Part shown: piece after piece, positions 1-7,342 of the stretch | Position numbering within the stretch: the stretch's first letter is position 1 | How the letters are laid out: every line of letters begins with the position of its first letter | Assembly (NCBI GenBank): GCA_002307095.1 | Contig: DBTO01000149.1 | Span: 1 to 18,888 of the forward strand | Source: Sulfurospirillum sp. UBA1314 | GTDB taxonomy: Bacteria; Campylobacterota; Campylobacteria; Campylobacterales; Sulfurospirillaceae | Direction of reading: 5' to 3' | DNA length: 18,888 nt | Position numbers and translations under genes: made by a program | The notes under the pieces: generated by a model | Databases searched by the model: none | What the model was told of the DNA's origin: nothing | Seen by the model: only the letters and a program-made list of their open reading frames with translations

Positions 1-1197
1 GTTGATATTTCAACCTTTTATGGCAGTACAGGCATGTTCACGCTTGATCGTGGCTTTACCTCTACGGCAAGCTGTAGGTCACGTATTACCTATATTGATG
101 GCGACCTTGGCAAGTTGATGTATCGTGGTTACGACATTGCTTATTTAGCAACCAAAAAGTCGTTTTTAGATACCGCTTTTTTACTTTTACACAAAGAACT
201 TCCCTCTAAAGATGAGTACAAAAACTTTTTAATGGAGCTTAAAAAGCGCTCTTTTATTCATGAAAGTATGCGTAAACTCTTTGATGCGTTCCCCGATAAT
301 GCACATCCAATGGCGATTTTATCGGCGGCTGTTTCAGCACTTTCAACCTTTTATTTCGATCACCTCGATATGGATTCACCTGAGCAAGCTAAAGAGATGG
401 CGCACCGTATTGTGGCTAAAATTCCTACCATTGCGGCGTTCTCTTATCGTTATTCGCAAGGTCTTCCCATCATCTATCCTGATTTAGATAAAGGGTTTAC
501 TGAAAACTTCTTATACATGATCAGGGGCTATCCTCATCACCATATCGATCTCAAACCGATTGAAGTGAAAGCACTTGACACCATCTTTACTCTACATGCG
601 GACCATGAACAAAACGCTTCTACCACGGCGGTTCGTGTTGTCGCATCTACCCATGCCCACCCCTATGCTGCTATAAGTGCAGGTATCGGCGCTCTTTGGG
701 GAAGAGCCCACGGTGGAGCGAATGAGTCGGTCATTCGTCAGCTTGAACTGATTGGTAGTGTTGACAATGTCGACAAATTCATCGCAAAAGCGAAAGATCC
801 AAATGATCCGTTTAGGCTCATGGGCTTTGGTCACAGAGTGTATAAAAACTTTGATCCGCGTGCAACGATTTTGAAAAATCTTCAAAAACAGTTGGTCAAC
901 GAACTCTCAATTGATAGTGAATTGATGGAAGTGGCACACCGCATTGAAGAGATTGCACTCAATGATGAGTACTTCATTAAACGTAAACTCTACCCCAATA
1001 TCGACTTCTATTCAGGACTTATCCTACAAGCACTCAAAATTCCCAAAGAGATGTTTGCCGTTATCTTTGTAATCGGTCGAACACCAGGGTGGATTTCACA
1101 ATGGCTTGAACTTAAAGAACAACCCGACATGAAAATTGCACGTCCTCGCCAACACTATCTTGGACCATTGGAACGTACACCCAAATACGAGAAATAA
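1..1197 (+). CDS. gltA: Citrate synthase, type II (5' end outside window)
   Basis: Condenses oxaloacetate and acetyl-CoA to citrate, the entry step of the oxidative or partial TCA cycle in the cytoplasm. The reading frame is open from base 1 and the residues before the first ATG at 34 (VDISTFYGSTG) match the family, so the true start lies upstream and the ATG at 34 is an internal Met. Counting from that Met, the catalytic triad is visible: His226 in GRAHGGANE, His267 in GFGHRVYKN and Asp324 in YPNIDFYSG. The stretch HADHEQNAST and the C-terminal KIARPRQ motif are also typical. The stop TAA at 1195-1197 is followed at once by a hairpin terminator, so it ends its transcription unit. Length (387 residues plus the missing N-terminus) fits the hexameric, NADH-sensitive proteobacterial type; that regulation is not visible here. 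Confidence 0.97.
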   Translation, partial: VDISTFYGSTGMFTLDRGFTSTASCRSRITYIDGDLGKLMYRGYDIAYLATKKSFLDTAFLLLHKELPSKDEYKNFLMELKKRSFIHESMRKLFDAFPDNAHPMAILSAAVSALSTFYFDHLDMDSPEQAKEMAHRIVAKIPTIAAFSYRYSQGLPIIYPDLDKGFTENFLYMIRGYPHHHIDLKPIEVKALDTIFTLHADHEQNASTTAVRVVASTHAHPYAAISAGIGALWGRAHGGANESVIRQLELIGSVDNVDKFIAKAKDPNDPFRLMGFGHRVYKNFDPRATILKNLQKQLVNELSIDSELMEVAHRIEEIALNDEYFIKRKLYPNIDFYSGLILQALKIPKEMFAVIFVIGRTPGWISQWLELKEQPDMKIARPRQHYLGPLERTPKYEK

Positions 1198-1202
1198 GCC
1201 CG

Positions 1203-1245
1203 TTTACATGTAAGGATTTTTCCTTACATGTAAAACCTCTTTTTT
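1203..1245. terminator. Bidirectional hairpin terminator built from two inverted TTACATGTAA words
   Basis: A perfect 14-bp inverted repeat (TTTACATGTAAGGA at 1203-1216, its complement at 1221-1234) with a 4-nt loop of T. A T-run at 1240-1245 follows on the plus strand. It sits 5 nt after the gltA stop and just past the stop (1244-1246) of the convergent AMIN-domain gene, so it can end both transcripts. Each arm contains a full copy of the palindrome repeated elsewhere in the window, so each arm could also fold on itself. The T-run is separated from the stem by about 5 nt, which makes strict intrinsic termination likely rather than certain. Confidence 0.75.
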
Positions 1246-1975
1246 ACTTCAATTTAATAGTATATCCCCCATTAAATGCTTGAATATCATAACGGTAATG
1301 CCCATCAAGCAAAATAGCAATGCGGTAAAATCCATCGTGACTTCCCAGTGTTGCAGAGACAAAAGGCGCTTTGTTAAACTCTAAACTTTTCGTTCCATAC
1401 GCATTTACTTTTTTGAGATCAATCACCACTTTATAAGGATCCGCGATCAAGAAATCACGAATTTTCGTATCTTTCGTAAAAATAGTCATCTCATTTTGAT
1501 TGGTAAAAAAGGAGATGTCATCATTGAGTTTAAAGCTATTTTCCATTGCGATATTGGCCGTAATTGGATTTTTGACAGCGTTCTCTTCTTTAAGAACAGG
1601 GGTGGGAACCACTTCTTGTTTTTCAATGGCTTTTTGAATTTGAGGCGTTGTTACAGGAGGGACAATCACTTTTGGAGCATTGGTTTCGGTTTTTTGGGTG
1701 CTTAAGATAAGCGGCAAATGCCAATCAACATTTTGCTCAATCGCAACAATCTCTTCACTGATGGAGCCGTCTAAATTTTGAAAGGTCACCGAAGCACTTT
1801 TTAAAATACGCGCACTGCTTGGAAGAGAGAGCGTTGTGGTGGTAAAGTCGGCTAATTCGTCTTTACCTTGCGTGGTTTTACCCACATTTTGCGGAGACAT
1901 GCTTGTCTCAAAAGGATTTTCTCTCGCTTCTAATATCACTGCAAGAGATAGAAAAAGCCAAAGAATCTTCTGCAT
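1244..1975 (-). CDS. Exported AMIN-domain protein
   Basis: A 243-residue secreted protein. Residues 1-17 form a Sec signal peptide (basic Met-Gln-Lys, hydrophobic core, probable cleavage after LEA). Residues 18 to about 145 are a variable region rich in Pro, Thr, Lys and Glu, and about 150-243 resemble the AMIN domain (PF11741), with the core KVVIDLKKV and a C-terminal beta-rich stretch. AMIN domains target periplasmic proteins to peptidoglycan or septal sites, so an envelope role is inferred. A strong Shine-Dalgarno (AAGGAGAG) precedes the ATG. It is the last gene after recA, eno and the DivIC-like gene, 16 nt downstream of the latter. I recall the C. jejuni gene in this place as Cj1670c (CgpA, an N-glycosylated periplasmic protein). 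No D/E-X-N-X-S/T glycosylation sequon is visible in this copy. Confidence 0.8.
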   Translation of the reverse strand: MQKILWLFLSLAVILEARENPFETSMSPQNVGKTTQGKDELADFTTTTLSLPSSARILKSASVTFQNLDGSISEEIVAIEQNVDWHLPLILSTQKTETNAPKVIVPPVTTPQIQKAIEKQEVVPTPVLKEENAVKNPITANIAMENSFKLNDDISFFTNQNEMTIFTKDTKIRDFLIADPYKVVIDLKKVNAYGTKSLEFNKAPFVSATLGSHDGFYRIAILLDGHYRYDIQAFNGGYTIKLK

Positions 1976-1991
1976 CTGCTCTCCTTAATTA

Positions 1992-2264
1992 TTATCGATC
2001 AGGGTCCAATTGTCGCAATTCAAAGTACTCTTTTTGTAACACGGCATTCTCATCTTTGAGACTTTTGATTTTTGAAGTTAACGTGTCTTTGTCGGATTGG
2101 AGATTTAAAAGTACATCGAGGGAGCTCTTTCCAAAAAGAACATCGCCTATATACAACCCAAATCCAACCACGACAAACACTAACGATAAAATTTTGAGAT
2201 AAAAGAGAGCAGATTTTCCACTCTCTTCGGCTTCATCGTCAAATTCGTCTAAAACATCACTCAT
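1992..2264 (-). CDS. DivIC/FtsB-like septum formation initiator, small membrane coiled-coil protein
   Basis: A 90-residue bitopic protein: an acidic cytoplasmic N-terminus (1-18), one transmembrane helix (about 21-44), then a periplasmic coiled coil (about 50-85) with heptad-spaced Leu/Ile/Val. This is the build of FtsB/DivIC/FtsL, which link early and late divisome proteins, and the family (PF04977) is inferred from that architecture and from gene order. Its ATG (2262-2264) overlaps the TGA of eno (2261-2263) as ATGA. The nearest purine-rich stretch (AGGAAA) lies far upstream, so translation probably depends on coupling to eno. Small size and low identity make the exact family member (FtsB or FtsL) uncertain, and I give no symbol. 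Confidence 0.75.
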   Translation of the reverse strand: MSDVLDEFDDEAEESGKSALFYLKILSLVFVVVGFGLYIGDVLFGKSSLDVLLNLQSDKDTLTSKIKSLKDENAVLQKEYFELRQLDPDR

Positions 2265-3532
2265 TTAGTAAAGAGTTGTTTTCCTATGTACTCGCCAAAC
2301 TCAAGCTCTTTGTCGATCTCTAGTAAGCGGTTGTATTTAGCGGTTCGTTCACCTCTGGCTGTTGCACCTGTTTTGATCTCGCCGGTATTAAGCGCTACCG
2401 CAAAATCAGCGATAAACGCATCTTCGCTCTCGCCACTTCTATGACTCATCACACATTTGTAGTTGTTACGTTGCGCAAGACGGACGGTTCGCATGGTTTC
2501 GCTTACCGTTCCAATTTGATTGGGTTTAATCAAAATGGCATTACCAATGCCTTTTGCAATTCCCTCTGCCAAGATTTTCTCATTGGTCACGAAGAGATCA
2601 TCGCCCACAAGTTGAATTTTTGAACCCAATTTTTCCGTCAAAAGTTTCCAGCCATCCCAGTCATCCTCACTCAAACCATCTTCAATCGAAACAATCGGGT
2701 ATTTTGCGCAAAGATTTTCATAGTAAGCGACCAGTTCAGCACTGCTCAACGTTCTTTTTTCTGAATCAAGTTTATAGCCACCCTCACACACAAGCTCACT
2801 GCTTGCAACATCAAGGGCAATGGCAATGTCGATTCCGGGTTTGTACCCTGCTTTTTCAATCGCCTGCATAATCACTTTAATCGGCTCTTCATTGTCTTTG
2901 AGATTTGGTGCAAAACCACCCTCATCTCCAAGAGCTGTACTCTCGCCCATACCAGCGATGATTTTTTTCAACTGATGATAGACTTCAACGCATGATCTCA
3001 GGGCATCTGAAAAATTCCCAAAGTTAAGCGGCATGATCATATATTCTTGAAAATCAACGCTATTATTGGCATGGCTTCCGCCATTGATGATGTTAAACAT
3101 AGGCGTTGGAAGCGTCATCGCATTGCTTCCACCAAGGTAACGGTAGAGTGGGATGCCTAGACTTAATGCGGAAGCACGTGCAACCGCCATAGAGACACCA
3201 AGAACTGCATTGGCACCTAAGCGTCCATAGTTTTCCGTTCCATCAAGGTTTTTCATCGTCTCATCGATAAACGCTTGATTAAAAGGGCTAAGACCAATGA
3301 GTTCATCTGAAATTTCAGTATTCACATTTTCACACGCTTTGAGTACGCCTTTGCCCATATAGCGACTGTCTGCATCTCGTAATTCTAACGCTTCTCGTTT
3401 GCCCGTACTTGCACCACTGGGTACGATTGCAGTGGCAACGGTTCCATCGCTTAGGGTTACTTTGGCACGAACCGTTGGATTGCCACGACTATCGAGTACT
3501 TCGTCTGCTGCAATATCTTCGATATAGATCAT
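2261..3532 (-). CDS. eno: Enolase (phosphopyruvate hydratase)
   Basis: Interconverts 2-phosphoglycerate and phosphoenolpyruvate in the cytoplasm. Length (423 residues) is standard. Conserved sites seen: DSRGNPT near the N-terminus, SHANNS 153-158 (mobile loop 1 region), acid/base Glu204 in LGDEGGFAPN, Mg ligands Asp241, Glu284 (SIEDG) and Asp311 (GDDLFVTN), catalytic Lys336 (IKPNQIGT), and His364 in SHRSGESED. The start ATG (3530-3532) overlaps the recA TGA as ATGA, with an AAGGA Shine-Dalgarno inside the recA tail. It also overlaps the next gene by ATGA. In organisms of this group enolase often serves gluconeogenesis; that is general knowledge, not shown here. Confidence 0.98.
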   Translation of the reverse strand: MIYIEDIAADEVLDSRGNPTVRAKVTLSDGTVATAIVPSGASTGKREALELRDADSRYMGKGVLKACENVNTEISDELIGLSPFNQAFIDETMKNLDGTENYGRLGANAVLGVSMAVARASALSLGIPLYRYLGGSNAMTLPTPMFNIINGGSHANNSVDFQEYMIMPLNFGNFSDALRSCVEVYHQLKKIIAGMGESTALGDEGGFAPNLKDNEEPIKVIMQAIEKAGYKPGIDIAIALDVASSELVCEGGYKLDSEKRTLSSAELVAYYENLCAKYPIVSIEDGLSEDDWDGWKLLTEKLGSKIQLVGDDLFVTNEKILAEGIAKGIGNAILIKPNQIGTVSETMRTVRLAQRNNYKCVMSHRSGESEDAFIADFAVALNTGEIKTGATARGERTAKYNRLLEIDKELEFGEYIGKQLFTK

Positions 3533-4572
3533 TCATCTTCCTTTATCTCATCGGCGCCGCATGTCATAACCATCGCATTGCCACCGATTGCTTGTTTGAT
3601 TTTCTCTTCAATTTCTAACGCCAACTCTTTGTTCTCTTTTAAAAATGCTTTTACATTCTCGCGACCTTGCCCCAATTTTGTCTCATTGTAACTAAACCAA
3701 GCGCCACTTTTATCGATGATGTCAAGTTTGACACCATAATCGACCATTTCACCCTCTTTTGAAATACCTTCGCCAAACATAATATCAAACTCAGCTTGAC
3801 GAAATGGAGGTGCCACTTTATTTTTAATGACTTTGGCTTTGACTCTGTTACCAATCTGCTCTTCGCCCTGTTTCAAGGTCGCGATTTTACGGACATCTAT
3901 ACGCACCGAAGCGTAAAATTTAAGCGCATTTCCACCGGTCGTCGTTTCAGGAGAGCCATAGCCCATCGTACCGATTTTCATACGAATTTGGTTGATAAAA
4001 ATAACCGTGGTATTCATTTTATGCACGACTGCGGTGAGTTTGCGAAGTGCCTGACTCATCAGTCTTGCTTGAACACCCATGTGCGAATCGCCCATATCGC
4101 CTTCAATTTCGCTCTTCGGCGTCAATGCTGCAACGGAGTCAATAACAATCACATCCACCGCGCCACTGCGTGCCAGTGTCTCAACAATGTCAAGGGCTTG
4201 TTCACCAAAATCGGGTTGAGAAACCAAAAGGTTTTCAATATCAACGCCCAAATTGCCTGCGTATTTCACATCAAGTGCATGCTCAGCATCAACAAACGCA
4301 CAGATACTTCCTTTTGATTGCGCTTCTGCAATGATTTGAAGCGACAATGTCGTTTTTCCTGAACTCTCTGGTCCATAAATCTCAATAATACGACCTTGTG
4401 GAATGCCACCGATTCCAAGGGCAAGATCCAGTCCAATGGAGCCAGTGCTGATCGACGCAATCGGTTCAACTACTTTATCGCCGAGTCTTACCAACGCCCC
4501 TTTTCCGAACGCTTTGTCGATCTGTTTGATCGCAAGGTCAAGTGCTTTTCTCTTATTTTCATCGATTTGCAT
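3529..4572 (-). CDS. recA: Recombinase RecA
   Basis: ATP-dependent strand-exchange protein of homologous recombination, also a co-protease where an SOS system exists. 347 residues, the normal length. Walker A is GPESSGKTT at 67-75, followed by the Walker B strand VIVIDSVAAL, the L1/L2 DNA-binding loops (the GSPETTTGGNALKFYAS region) and a short acidic C-terminal tail ending EIKEDE. The ATG at 4570-4572 has an AAGAGG Shine-Dalgarno 7 nt upstream. It heads a unit with eno, the DivIC-like gene and the AMIN gene, which are coupled by stop-start overlaps. No LexA-type box is apparent upstream, consistent with the lack of a classical SOS regulon reported for Campylobacter. Confidence 0.98.
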   Translation of the reverse strand: MQIDENKRKALDLAIKQIDKAFGKGALVRLGDKVVEPIASISTGSIGLDLALGIGGIPQGRIIEIYGPESSGKTTLSLQIIAEAQSKGSICAFVDAEHALDVKYAGNLGVDIENLLVSQPDFGEQALDIVETLARSGAVDVIVIDSVAALTPKSEIEGDMGDSHMGVQARLMSQALRKLTAVVHKMNTTVIFINQIRMKIGTMGYGSPETTTGGNALKFYASVRIDVRKIATLKQGEEQIGNRVKAKVIKNKVAPPFRQAEFDIMFGEGISKEGEMVDYGVKLDIIDKSGAWFSYNETKLGQGRENVKAFLKENKELALEIEEKIKQAIGGNAMVMTCGADEIKEDE

Positions 4573-4598
4573 TGTACTACCTCTTTTATAGTGTTATT

Positions 4599-4604
4599 AT
4601 TTTA
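4599..4604 (-). promoter_or_regulatory. Possible recA -10 box
   Basis: On the minus strand TAAAAT lies 26 nt before the recA ATG, within AT-rich DNA and with no convincing -35, as is usual for sigma-70 promoters in this phylum. It would give a leader of about 20 nt carrying the AAGAGG site. Pattern match by eye only. Confidence 0.3.
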
Positions 4605-4686
4605 CCATTTTGAGCTTGAAAAAGCCCTTTGGAGCAATTCTATACGATTTTTACAAAAGCGGTTCAAAATATTTCAATATGGAATA

Positions 4687-4695
4687 TGTTAAAAT
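4687..4695 (+). promoter_or_regulatory. Possible extended -10 promoter for mqnD-fliQ-murB
   Basis: TGTTAAAAT reads as TG-N-TAAAAT, an extended -10. Transcription would begin near 4702, leaving a leader of about 20 nt that contains the AAGGA Shine-Dalgarno (4712-4716) 5 nt before the TTG start. The 149-bp gap between divergent recA and mqnD holds both promoters and no other feature that I can see. Confidence 0.42.
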
Positions 4696-4721
4696 GATTT
4701 AAAACTTTTTCAAGGACACTT

Positions 4722-5585
4722 TTGAAAACTCTTACCGTAGCGCATTCGCCCGATGCTGATGATATCTTTATGTATTATGCCATTAAATTTGGCTGGGTGA
4801 GCACTCCTAATGTGACCTTTGAAAACCTCGCCTTAGACATTGAAACACTCAATGTTGAAGCGCTGAAAAACAGTTATGATATCACTGCTATTAGCTTTGC
4901 GCTTTACCCAAAAATTCGCAGTGAATACGCGCTTTTACGCACTGCGGTCAGTTTTGGAGAAGGCTATGGACCTAAACTGGTGAAGAAAAAAGAGACTAAA
5001 CTCAAACGCAATTTTAAAGTAGCCCTCAGTGGAACCCATACAACAAATGCACTTTTATTTAAAATTGCTTATCCCGAAGCGCGCATCGTCTACAAAAACT
5101 TTTTAGAGATTGAACAATCCGTCTTGGATGGCGAAGTCGATGCAGGGGTTTTAATTCATGAGAGTATTTTAAATTTTAGCGATGAACTGGTCGTTGAACG
5201 AGAACTCTGGGACATCTGGAAAGAGCTATGTAAAGTGGAGCTTCCGTTACCACTAGGCGGTATGGCGCTTCGTCGATCGATGCCCATTTCGCGAGCGATT
5301 GTCTGTGAAGACGCACTCATTCAAGCCGTAGATGTGGCACACACACACCAAGGACTTCTCTCTAAAATGCTGCTTGAGCGAAACCTCGTTCGGGTAGACC
5401 AAGCAACGCTGAAAACCTACCTTGGACTCTATGCCAACGAGCACTCCATCGAGATGAACGACACACAATACCAAGCGATTGACACGCTCTTTGAGATCGG
5501 TTTTAAACACGGTTTTTATGACCAACAGATTCAAGCGTGCGATTTTCTGATTCCCAAAGAGTACGCAGCGTTGAGGAATAGCTAA
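4722..5585 (+). CDS. mqnD: 1,4-dihydroxy-6-naphthoate synthase (futalosine pathway of menaquinone synthesis)
   Basis: Converts cyclic dehypoxanthine futalosine to 1,4-dihydroxy-6-naphthoate, a late step of the futalosine route used by Campylobacterota instead of the classical Men pathway. 287 residues with a periplasmic-binding-protein-like two-domain fold and no signal peptide. Motifs aligned from memory to the Thermus enzyme: AHSPDADDIF near the N-terminus (SPCPNDTF in others), GTHTTNALL at 104-112, GEVDAGVLIHES at 137-148 with the presumed catalytic His146, and LPLPLGG. The start is TTG (4722-4724), chosen because AAGGA lies 5 nt upstream and the protein begins in register with the family. 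fliQ starts 1 nt after its stop. MqnA (chorismate dehydratase) is a paralogue, but the HES motif and C-terminal pattern favour MqnD. Confidence 0.88.
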   Translation: MKTLTVAHSPDADDIFMYYAIKFGWVSTPNVTFENLALDIETLNVEALKNSYDITAISFALYPKIRSEYALLRTAVSFGEGYGPKLVKKKETKLKRNFKVALSGTHTTNALLFKIAYPEARIVYKNFLEIEQSVLDGEVDAGVLIHESILNFSDELVVERELWDIWKELCKVELPLPLGGMALRRSMPISRAIVCEDALIQAVDVAHTHQGLLSKMLLERNLVRVDQATLKTYLGLYANEHSIEMNDTQYQAIDTLFEIGFKHGFYDQQIQACDFLIPKEYAALRNS

Positions 5586-5586
5586 T

Positions 5587-5853
5587 ATGGAAGCAAAACT
5601 CATTGGTTTAGGAGTTGAAACGTTTAAAATAGCGCTCCTGCTCTCTATGCCGATGCTGATGGCAGGACTGATTGCAGGTTTGGCGATTAGTATTTTTCAA
5701 GCTGTCACCCAGATCAATGAATCTACGCTCAGTTTTGTACCTAAAATTCTGATTACCATCGTCGTTGCCATCTTTACGATGCCGTGGATGATGAACATGA
5801 TGATAGAATTTACCACCCGCATGATCGACATGATCCCTTCGTTTATCTTTTAA
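5587..5853 (+). CDS. fliQ: Flagellar type III export gate protein FliQ
   Basis: Small inner-membrane subunit of the flagellar export gate, where FliP, FliQ and FliR form the helical channel. 88 residues, the standard size, with two hydrophobic helices (about 14-38 and 52-72). The sequence between them, FQAVTQINESTLSFVPK, is the family signature. The ATG follows the mqnD stop by one base, with GAGG about 10 nt upstream inside mqnD, so it is probably co-transcribed. It abuts murB directly (TAA then ATG). Other flagellar genes are absent from the window; an isolated fliQ next to murB is, as far as I recall, the normal arrangement in Campylobacterota. Confidence 0.96.
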   Translation: MEAKLIGLGVETFKIALLLSMPMLMAGLIAGLAISIFQAVTQINESTLSFVPKILITIVVAIFTMPWMMNMMIEFTTRMIDMIPSFIF

Positions 5854-6627
5854 ATGACAAAATCTGTTAATTTTTCGACCTATTCAAGCATCAAAATTGG
5901 TCCAACCCTCAATATTTTACTGCTGGATTCTTTGATGCCCTTGCCTTTTGGCTACCGCCTGATTGGAGGCGCAAACAACCTTCTTGTAAGCCCTACTCCG
6001 CCACCCCTCGCGATGTTAGACAAATGTTTTGATTTCATTCGTTTGGAAGAAAATGTTTTACATGTAGGAGGCGCTACGCCCAGTGGTAAGATGCTCTCTT
6101 TTGCCAAAAAATACGATCTTTCAGGTTTTGAGCTGATGCAAAAACTCCCCGGAACGTTGGGTGGCATGGTCGCGATGAACGCAGGACTCAAAGAGTGGGA
6201 GATTTTCAATGACCTCATCGCTATTCGCACCGAGCATGGCTGGATTCCAAAATCGCAGATAGAACACGGCTACCGCTTCGCCAAAATAGAGGGCGTTGTC
6301 TACGAAGCAACCTTTACATGTAAAAAAGGTTTTGACGAAAATCTGCTGGCGATGTTCAAACAAATGCGCGACAATCAACCCAAAGAGGCAAGTGCGGGAA
6401 GCTGTTTCAAAAACCCTGTGGGGCAGTATGCTGGCAAACTTATCGAAGAGGCAGGATTTAAAGGCAAAAAAGTTGGTGCGATGATGTTTAGCAACGTTCA
6501 TGCGAACTTCTTGGTCAATCTTGGAGGCGGAACGTATAAGCAAGCATACGAACTAATCACATCGGTAAAAGAAGAAGTTTTCAAGCGCTTTGGCGTGAAA
6601 TTGGAAGAGGAAATTATCATTTTATAA
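5854..6627 (+). CDS. murB: UDP-N-acetylenolpyruvoylglucosamine reductase
   Basis: FAD/NADPH enzyme that reduces UDP-GlcNAc-enolpyruvate to UDP-MurNAc, the second committed step of peptidoglycan precursor synthesis. 257 residues, a compact type II form. The FAD-binding domain shows IGGANNLLVS and KLPGTLGGMVAMNAG. Catalytic residues by position: Arg141 in HGYRFAK, Ser183 in AGSCFKNP (proton donor) and Glu253 near the C-terminal LEEEI. The ATG directly follows the fliQ stop with no gap, and no clear Shine-Dalgarno is placed for it, so coupling to fliQ is likely. It contains one perfect TTTACATGTAAA (6313-6324) and one near match (6058-6069). Confidence 0.96.
   Translation: MTKSVNFSTYSSIKIGPTLNILLLDSLMPLPFGYRLIGGANNLLVSPTPPPLAMLDKCFDFIRLEENVLHVGGATPSGKMLSFAKKYDLSGFELMQKLPGTLGGMVAMNAGLKEWEIFNDLIAIRTEHGWIPKSQIEHGYRFAKIEGVVYEATFTCKKGFDENLLAMFKQMRDNQPKEASAGSCFKNPVGQYAGKLIEEAGFKGKKVGAMMFSNVHANFLVNLGGGTYKQAYELITSVKEEVFKRFGVKLEEEIIIL
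6058..6069. repeat. Degenerate copy of the TTTACATGTAAA palindrome
   Basis: TTTACATGTAGG inside murB, matching 10 of 12 positions and read in frame as Leu-His-Val-Gly. A Leu-His-Val-Gly stretch is common here in MurB proteins, so this copy may be coincidental. Confidence 0.35.
6313..6324. repeat. TTTACATGTAAA palindrome inside murB
   Basis: A perfect 12-bp palindrome, flanked to give CCTTTACATGTAAAAAAGG. It is read as Phe-Thr-Cys-Lys, a different register from the other coding copies. Confidence 0.85.
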
Positions 6628-6646
6628 CGACAAGGAAGGAACATAG

Positions 6647-7342
6647 ATGCGCAAAACAGCTTTAATCACTGGCGGAAACAAAGGGATAGGTCTTGAAATC
6701 ACAAAAGCATTTGTGGCATTAGACTATGATGTCATTATCCTAGCGCGTGACTTTAAAAATTTTGAGTTATCAGCACACCCTAAAGTTAAAACCATTACGT
6801 TTGATTTGACACAAGTTGATGCGATTCCTACGCTCATCGCCTCACTTCCCGCGATTGATATTCTCATCAACAATGCCGGAATTATGTATGCGATTTCTTA
6901 CCAAGACTATGAAAACGACACAATCAATACCATGCTGAAAATCAACCTTGAGGCACCGGTAAAACTCATTGAAGAGGTTGCAAAAACCATGCTTAAATGT
7001 GGTGGACGCATTGTCAACAATACCTCCATTGCTGGGCAAATCGGTCATCCTGATATTTGGTATGGCATCACCAAAGCAGGGCTGATTAACGCGACCAAAA
7101 GCTTCTCAAAAATCTTTGAAGGTAAAATCATCATCAACGCCGTTGCCCCAAGCCCCGTTGCGACAGATATGCTGAATACCATTCCCCACGCACGCCAAGA
7201 AGCCTTTTTAAAATCCGTCATTTCCAAACGATTTGCCATGCCTGAAGAGATCGCCAAAACGATTGTTTGGCTGGCAACAGATTCACCAGAATACATCAAT
7301 GGCACGGTCATTGACATTAACAACGGATCTTTCCCGCGTTAA
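6647..7342 (+). CDS. Short-chain dehydrogenase/reductase (SDR), substrate unknown
   Basis: Classical SDR of 231 residues, an NAD(P)H-dependent oxidoreductase with a Rossmann fold. Cofactor motif TGGNKGIG at 8-15, structural NNAG at 75-78, and the catalytic tetrad Asn100, Ser127, Tyr139, Lys143 (YGITK) are all present. The C-terminal part ends EYINGTVIDINNG, like FabG-type SDRs. The start ATG has a strong AAGGAAGGA site 5 nt upstream. It lies 19 nt after murB and could be the last gene of that unit. It is shorter than most FabG proteins and lacks any neighbour that names a substrate, so only the class is assigned. Its TAA (7340-7342) overlaps the stop of the convergent membrane gene. Confidence 0.88.
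   Translation: MRKTALITGGNKGIGLEITKAFVALDYDVIILARDFKNFELSAHPKVKTITFDLTQVDAIPTLIASLPAIDILINNAGIMYAISYQDYENDTINTMLKINLEAPVKLIEEVAKTMLKCGGRIVNNTSIAGQIGHPDIWYGITKAGLINATKSFSKIFEGKIIINAVAPSPVATDMLNTIPHARQEAFLKSVISKRFAMPEEIAKTIVWLATDSPEYINGTVIDINNGSFPR

Noticed and set aside
34..36. ATG at 34 as the citrate synthase start
   Set aside because: The frame is open to base 1 with family-matching residues before it, and there is no ribosome site; the gene is cut by the window edge.
3796..4317. Plus-strand open frame of 173 codons inside recA
   Set aside because: It is antisense to a complete recA, has no Shine-Dalgarno, and its product has no domain-like pattern; an effect of codon bias on the opposite strand.
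4573..4721. A LexA-type SOS box in the recA upstream gap
   Set aside because: No CTG-N10-CAG or similar dyad was found; the gap contains only AT-rich promoter-like words.
6121..6543. Minus-strand open frame of 140 codons inside murB
   Set aside because: murB is intact with its catalytic residues; the antisense frame has no start signal.
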